From Micropterix aruncella (Eukaryota; Arthropoda; Insecta; Lepidoptera; Micropterigidae), in contig OX155973.1 of assembly GCA_944548615.1 (NCBI GenBank), positions 8,235,910-8,299,909 on the forward strand: 64,000 bases of DNA, read 5' to 3'. A program made the translations under genes and the position numbers. The first letter of the stretch is position 1, and each line of letters begins with the position of its first letter. Shown here piece after piece: positions 58,669 through 64,000 of this stretch. The notes under the pieces were generated by a model. The model was not told the DNA's origin. It worked only from the letters and a program-made list of their open reading frames with translations, and did no database searches.

Positions 58669-59382
58669 TATAAATAGGATAGAAAACGAATTTACCGCGT
58701 GAAATTTGTAGGACCCGACGTTTCGGTGACGTTGCAGCCGCCGTTGTCTAGGGTAGACTGAAGAGCTGTCAGTCCGTTGTTTTGCGAATAGGCCGCAAAC
58801 CGCTGCCGCCACTGCGTAGGTTATAACGGTGGTGGGGGACCGGGCTCGGAGCGCGGGAATTTTGAAAATCCGTCTTGCACACAACACTCACTGTATCCTG
58901 TTTTACGTCTTTGCTTTCGCCGTTCGGCGGCGGGAACATTTTAAGAAGAGGGTTCCACGTAGAAGAGAGTTTGTAGCCGTCGTCTCTATTGAAGTTCGGA
59001 GTTCTTCTTATTTTAATGGCTTCCCGGATCATGCGAGGAAAGTAGAATTGTTCCTTGGATAGAACAATGGGATTTTCAAACTGCATCCAGTGGTTACTTC
59101 CGCTATCCAATATATGTTCGCAGATCGCCGATTTTTCTCGCTGAACGTTTTTGACAGGTTTGATGTGTTCTGTCAGTCGCGTGGTTATGGGCCGTTTCGT
59201 TTGTCCAACGTAGGCTAGACCGCAGCTGCATTCGACTTTATACACACCCGGGGTTTGCAGTGGTATTACATCCTTTACAGGCATCGGGTCGGGCCTACAA
59301 CGTCGGGTCCTACAAATTTCACGCGGTAAATTCGTTTTCTATCCTATTTATAATGTCAAACAACCGCGATAGTCTTCGATTT
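58669..59382 (-). mobile_element. Penelope-like element, 5'-truncated
   Basis: 714 bp between perfect 15 bp duplications TATAATGTCATTAAT (58654-58668, 59383-59397). Inverted repeats at both ends (ATAAATAGGATAGAAAACGA; inverted on the right) are the pattern of Penelope copies. Encodes the endonuclease domain. Confidence 0.92.
58769..59284 (-). CDS. Penelope GIY-YIG endonuclease domain
   Basis: Open for 171 codons: TPGVYKVECSCGLAYVGQTK (GVY...YVG, the GIY-YIG core with Cys pair), RPITTRLTEHI (Arg and Glu of the active site), KSAICEHILDSGSNHWMQFE and RRTPNFNRDDGY. This is the C-terminal nuclease that nicks the target in Penelope retroelements. The RT is missing (5' truncation), the nuclease frame is intact. 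Confidence 0.9.
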   Translation of the reverse strand: MPVKDVIPLQTPGVYKVECSCGLAYVGQTKRPITTRLTEHIKPVKNVQREKSAICEHILDSGSNHWMQFENPIVLSKEQFYFPRMIREAIKIRRTPNFNRDDGYKLSSTWNPLLKMFPPPNGESKDVKQDTVSVVCKTDFQNSRAPSPVPHHRYNLRSGGSGLRPIRKTTD

Positions 59383-59720
59383 TATAATGTCATTAATGTT
59401 TTAATTTTACATTTTTCATCATATTTTTTTGTATAATTATTATTGGTGTAAATTATAAACGGTATTAGTCCAATTTCATTATGCACAATATAAATCGTAA
59501 CGTACTCTAATTTACGAAGAATGAATAAATAAATAAATAAATTATAGATGGCCAAATAAATTGTTATTAGTTTGGTCGCCAATGCAATCAGGGCAATCTG
59601 AATTTACCGACACAGAAAAGTTTCCAAATCGTTCTATAGGGTTGCTCAAAGCAGAGCTCAGGATACTCAATGCTACTACCAACTAGTACATTGAATTCTA
59701 CAGCTACTTATGGTTCTTAC

Positions 59721-59863
59721 CTTGGATTCAACTGCTGGTCCCCTATTGTTCCCATCAGCTTGTAGAAATATTCATTGGGATTGGCTTTTATGTCGATGAC
59801 CGGAAAACCAAGACTTCGCTGGACGTAGACAAGGATCAGTAAGACTCTTCCCGCAAGAAGCAT
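59721..59863 (-). CDS. Prohormone-like secreted protein, coding exon 1 (signal peptide)
   Basis: First coding exon of a three-exon gene (with 46423-46898 and 40549-40787). It starts at ATG 59863 and encodes 47 codons plus two bases. Residues 1-19 are a classic signal peptide: Met, an Arg, a hydrophobic core VLLILVYV, then a likely cleavage SLG/FPV. The exon ends CCAAG followed by GTAAGAACC, a strong donor. Its phase (two bases) is exactly completed by exon 2. Directly before the ATG lies TTTTTTTCATTCTCAG, a good 3' splice site, so an upstream untranslated exon is likely to the right, perhaps outside the window. The assembled protein is 285 residues, without cysteine, with basic clusters and a C-terminal Gly, as in neuropeptide precursors. 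The family is not recognised. Gene structure is seen directly; the hormone role is inferred. Confidence 0.75.
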
Positions 59864-59886
59864 CTGAGAATGAAAAAAATGCATAA

Positions 59887-60090
59887 TCTATACTAATATT
59901 ATAAAGAAGTAATGAGTGTGAGTTTGCATGTTTGTAAGATTGTAAGTTTGTATGTATGGGGTAATCTCCGAAACTACTTATCCGATTTCAAAAATTCTTT
60001 CACTAATGGAAAGCTCGATTATCGACGAGTGCTATAGGCTATATTTTATTGTGATAAATATTGATTTTTAATAAGAACGCCATATTCATT
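59887..60090 (+). mobile_element. Helitron 5' fragment beside exon 1
   Basis: TCTATACTAATATTATAAAG start, 23 bp upstream of the splice acceptor of the prohormone-like coding exon 1. Similarity to the family fades after about 200 bp; no 3' end seen. Confidence 0.75.
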
Positions 60091-60384
60091 TTATTCATTT
60101 TATTAGTATACTGGTATATATAGTGCCATAGTGCTCAATGCCATAGTGAGTTTTGGCAATTCTTCAGCGCTGGCGATATGCAGGTGGCGCTGATTATATT
60201 GTCCGACGAAACAAAGAGCAATTCGGTCATCTATAATATCATTGATAAGCAAGGTTTTTTTTATAAAGGACTGATTGATTGATAAAAGCCCATTATTTAA
60301 CTAAAAATAACAATAATAACATCAAATTATTAATGCCATCCATCTCATTTTTAATAAGGCTGATAACATAACAGAATTGTACAT

Positions 60385-60685
60385 CTACAACCTCAAGCTC
60401 CGAGACACAAACATGTGCAGGTTCTGGGAAGAGGAAACTCCTTTGCACCTCATGTGCGAGTGTGGCCCGCTGATGCGTAAAAATACATCCACTTGGGTGG
60501 TCATTACCTTCAACCTGAGGAGGTAAAACAATCTGGCGCCACGAGCCTGTTGCGGTTCTTAAATGACACGAGGCTTAACGCAGAACTGTAGTAGGTAGCC
60601 AACACAATAGATCAGCATTGGTCGCAGTGTTACAAGGCTGATAAAGACCTTAGAAAAGCCCCACACAACAAATAAATAAATAGCA
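60385..60685 (+). mobile_element. RNase H LINE, 3' end fragment
   Basis: CAACCTCAAGCTCCGAGACA, then CTGATAAAGACCTTAGAAAA and AAATAAATAAATAG tail; partner of 22770-23165. Confidence 0.75.
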
Positions 60686-61370
60686 GAATTAAAACGGAGA
60701 TTTTAGAATGCCATTTATTAGTTTATTTGACTATAAACGCGCCTAATTATTATGTTTTTAAAACTGTATACCAAATAAAAATGGATATCTTTATATAAAT
60801 AATCATTAATTATTTCAAACTATGATTAAAAATCGTTTTGTTATTATATTATTATTTTATTTTGGGGTAGGATAACTCTAATCAACGCCTTACCGCGAGA
60901 TAACCAGGTTAATCACCCAGGAAGCTGACATCGCGCCCTTAGTTACAGTTGCAACCAGATTACTCCGGTCTCCCGACTGGTTACAGGTCTGAGGTCGTTT
61001 TTTTTCTGAGGAGTAATTTAAGTTAAATGTATTTTTTTTTAAACTCAAAATATATTTGTTTCACAGACAAAACACGGCAAACATTTGATTTTTCTCAATC
61101 AAAACCTTTGCTAAGATGTCATTTTTCTACGGAGTAAATTTTAAAAATTGAATTTTGGTAGAATTCAAAAAGTGGAATAGATTGTTATTCTCCGTAACCC
61201 CTCATCTGTTAGGCCATTTGCACATTATAGGAAAATTTATTGTGTCTTATAAGAAATGTCGTCGCAGAAATTCAGTCGCATTGTTAGTTACATGAGACCA
61301 TACATTTTAAAATATATTTTCTATTATTTCGGATCAGACACGAGAATACTAGTTATGTTGTCGTCTGTAA
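60686..61370. other. AT-rich stretch with a family A fragment
   Basis: 60880-60995 is a family A piece (CAACGCCTTACCGCGAGATA). No gene. Confidence 0.5.
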
Positions 61371-61514
61371 GGCCGGGAATACACGTCTAATGTTTGCTAT
61401 ACGACAGTCGGAACCGATAATCAGATCAGACTATCGGAAGGCGCTCTTGCCATACACTTGTTTGAACAATCAATACGTGTCCGATTCGATGGTCGGATCG
61501 GATCGAATGTTCAA

Positions 61515-62220
61515 ACAACTAGAGTTGTCAACTACAACAGGCGAACCCGTCACCTCAGGAAGTATAACGAAATGTATCGTTCTGTCTCCCATGGGGTGAG
61601 CGCAGAAGACTTAGGACAACAGGAGTTGTCAAGTACAGCGGGCTAGCCCGTCACCTCAGGAAGTTTAACGATTAGTCGTTCTGTCTCCCCGAAGTGAGCG
61701 CAGAAGACTTGCACAAAAACAGTCCACCATCAAGCTCCGCCACAAGCCCGTAAGAGGCCAACGCCTTAACCGCGGATAGTCAGGAATGCTACCCAGCGGG
61801 TTTACACTAACGCCCTTACTTCCAATTGCGACCAGAATACTCCAGTCTCTCGATTGGTTACGAGTTCGAGGTCGCTTGCGCGGTCCTCTCCCTTACGAAG
61901 CGGTGAAACGGTGTATACCGGATCTATCGCGGACCACGGTAGCCGATGGTCGTTTCAAGAGCAGTCGCCGTAAGGTCCGCAACCACCACCGCTCTATAGG
62001 AAACAGTACTGCTTCCAGACTCCCCCGACTGTTAGTCAGAGTGCGCAGTCGATTGGCAATGCCGCACGCTGCGCAGACCGTCCAGGAGCGCCAGAAGATT
62101 GATTCCTAGGGGAAACTAACCATAAGGCCAGAGTCCTACCCAGGTGTTGATCCGTGAGTGTGACCAACCCTGAACAGAATGGGTCTTCGTGGTCAACTCA
62201 GCAAGGGCCCGTTAGCTCCC
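61515..62220. repeat. Family A retroposon with duplicated start
   Basis: Two successive starts (GAGTTGTCAACTACAACAGG and GAGTTGTCAAGTACAGCGGG), then one body ending GGGCCCGTTAGCTCCC. Confidence 0.75.
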
Positions 62221-62745
62221 AGAAGACTCAGGACAAAACAGTCCAAGTTAAAATTCACCACATGCCCGTCAGGGGCCAACGCCTTACGGCGAGGCACCGT
62301 GAAAGGTACCCGGGCAGCCTCGCTCCCTGACTTTTGGCATATCCTTCTGAAATTAACCTTCAGGATAACTCCGTCCTCCCGACTGGTTACGGTTCCGAAA
62401 TCGCTTACGCGACATCTACCTATTGTATTACGGCGGTAATTCAGTTAGAATTTATCGCGGACATGGGCGTTCTTTGCCCGTAGTGCCACACGGGTTCGAG
62501 TGGCCCAAGGTCATTTTAAGAGTGAAATGACAACAGGTGAACATCCACTCCCGCTGCGTAGGAAACAGTGTATTTCCATCGTCTCCAGACCCCTTCAGCA
62601 ATTGGTCAGAATGCACAACCGATTGGCTTCGCCGACCGATGCGCAATCCGTTCAGTGGCGCCGGGATACCATCCCGCCGGGAGAAACCCGTCCACCAGCT
62701 TTGAGGCCTGAGATACGGGAGTCTTACCCGGGATAGCGGGTGACG
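62221..62745. repeat. Family B retroposon
   Basis: CAGAAGACTCAGGACAAAAC to GGGAGTCTTACCCGGGATAG; best preserved B copy. Confidence 0.7.
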
Positions 62746-63152
62746 AATAGAGCGCATTCCGATAGTCTGACGGATCCAAATGTCGTATAGAAAAAATCGG
62801 ACGTGTATTGCCGGCCGTAGACACGATATCTACTCAACTATGTAAACAAGTTTGGGCGTGTGCGTTCGGCGCGTCTGCGTTAGCGAAAACACGTATAGTG
62901 TTTTTTTTATTTGATGAAAACACGTGTAGTGTTTCTTTTTATTTGATGGAAGCACGTATAGTGCTTTCATTTAAATTGAGCTGGTATCAAACATTAGTAC
63001 CATAAAAAAGAGTACCTATTGAACATTTGAGAGCTATAGTAGAAGAAATACCTGTAATTTGGGACAAAGCTTGTTAGGAATATAAATTTAGAAATTTGAA
63101 GACCGGGGCGCAGCCTGTGATAAAGTATATTCCATATTAATAAAAAGCTTTA

Positions 63153-63911
63153 TTTATACTAATATTAAAAAAGGTAAAGTTCGTGACGTTGTAGGAAGTA
63201 ATCTCTGGATCTACTGAACCGATTTTGAAAATTATTTTACCAATAAAAAGCCACGTTATTTGTGAGTGTAATAGACTATATGTTAAATCGAAAAATTAAA
63301 AGACTTTTTCGTGGTAGTCGGATTTCCAAAGTAAGTCGGAAAAAACGGTCGAACGAAAACGTTTCTAACGAATGCTGCCTTAACGATGAGAGATATATGA
63401 TTAAGTTCTAGAGAAAAGTTGTATAGCTTGAAAATGCCTACAAAAAAGTCAACGACAGCATATGTCTAACTTGTATATTTAAGTAACAAACAAGAGTATT
63501 TTATATTAAAAAAATATTTTAAATCGTTAGGTCATGTTTATTGGTCATATTATCAACAATTATGAATTATTATCAAAATAAGTAAATTTATCGTCTCAAG
63601 TTTTTAAAACAAAAGACTTTTCCGTTTATAATTTCATATAATTCGCATATAATTTCAATTTTACTGCATAAATGGTTAAAGGGATAAGACAGACTATCAC
63701 AAATAAGACACTCTCAAGAAGACACTCACAAATAACGGTAATATAGTCAAATTGGCATGCAAATACATACATACATACGCAGTAAAAATATAACCCTTCT
63801 TTTGGCAGTCAGGAAATAAATCATAGCACTCAGTACTAACGAAACCACACTCATAATTTCATCATAAGTAAAAAGTTTTACCGCCCAACGAAGTGGGCAC
63901 GGGTCAGGTAG
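63153..63911 (+). mobile_element. Non-autonomous Helitron (long form)
   Basis: TTTATACTAATATTA to GGGCACGGGTCAGGTAG; both terminal motifs have a substitution (GTAG for CTAG), so it is probably immobile. Confidence 0.8.
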
Positions 63912-64000
63912 TTCTTAATAAAATGCGAGCTTATTGCCTGCAGGCAATATTTTAGAGCTAACCTATACTATTGCATAAACATTATTTGCGAGTAGACTAC

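Larger units (their letters stand above)
46899..59720 (-). other. Intron 1 of the prohormone-like gene
   Basis: GTAAGAACC at the exon 1 side and TTTGTTTCAG at the exon 2 side bound a 12.8 kb intron. It holds two LTR-like repeats, several family A retroposons, a LINE with near-intact RT C-terminus, piggyBac-like and hAT elements, Helitron pieces, a SINE and a Penelope-like element. Host sequence is a small minority. Confidence 0.65.
61372..62820. mobile_element. TIR element filled with nested retroposons
   Basis: The left arm (61372-61445: GGCCGGGAATACACGTC, GCTATACGACA, CAGACTATCGGAAGGCGCTC) is matched by an inverted right arm (62748-62818). Between them lie family A (from about 61515, with a duplicated start at 61625) and family B (62221-62745). 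The empty element would be about 250 bp, a MITE. Confidence 0.7.

Overview
This window looks like nuclear DNA of a lepidopteran insect (moth or butterfly). It is AT-rich and very densely packed with transposable elements. The evidence is several short non-autonomous Helitrons of lepidopteran type (TCTATACTAATATTAT at the 5' end, GTCAGCTAG at the 3' end, inserted between A and T), tRNA-derived SINEs, CR1/Jockey-, RTE- and RNase H-type LINE remnants, Penelope-like elements, hAT and piggyBac-like elements. There is no bacterial gene organisation, CRISPR array or rRNA. Almost all open reading frames are TE remnants or chance frames.

Two host genes can be assembled from phase-matched exons, both on the minus strand. 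(1) Coding exons at 59721-59863, 46423-46898 and 40549-40787 join perfectly into a 285-residue, cysteine-free secreted protein. It has a signal peptide, two strongly basic clusters, and a C-terminus ending in arginine-tryptophan-glycine, as expected of a prohormone giving an amidated peptide. I do not recognise its family. Its introns (12.8 and 5.6 kb) are filled with mobile elements. (2) Exons at 24215-24405 and 19666-19796 encode the N-terminus of a 1-acylglycerol-3-phosphate acyltransferase (AGPAT) with the NHX4D catalytic motif; the rest lies further left, probably outside the window. A possible orphan plus-strand exon sits at 34582-34652.

Layout. 1-13 kb: LINE 3' end, LTR-like repeat, decayed hAT, Helitron cluster, C-rich tract, then a 4.5 kb minus-strand Helitron (7016-11531) broken by a 2.4 kb element with about 530 bp inverted repeats carrying its own gene remnant. 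13-19 kb: hAT MITE, Helitron, three LINE fragments, SINE. 19-25 kb: AGPAT exons with RNase H LINE and Helitron in the intron. 24.6-32.1 kb: a pair of about 930 bp inverted arms, one carrying two cleanly inserted Helitrons, with RTE LINE and hAT between. 32-40 kb: nested LINE in a palindromic-ended repeat, retroposon copies, Penelope-like element. 40.5-59.9 kb: the prohormone-like gene and its TE-filled introns. 60-64 kb: LINE end, a TIR element filled with nested retroposons, Helitron.

The most frequent repeat is a non-coding retroposon of about 670 bp (family A, about nine copies plus relatives). Its target duplications and one-sided truncation give its polarity. Repeat families are given provisional letters (A, B, C, D, X). 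Assignments rest on reading motifs and comparing copies within the window; no database search was possible.
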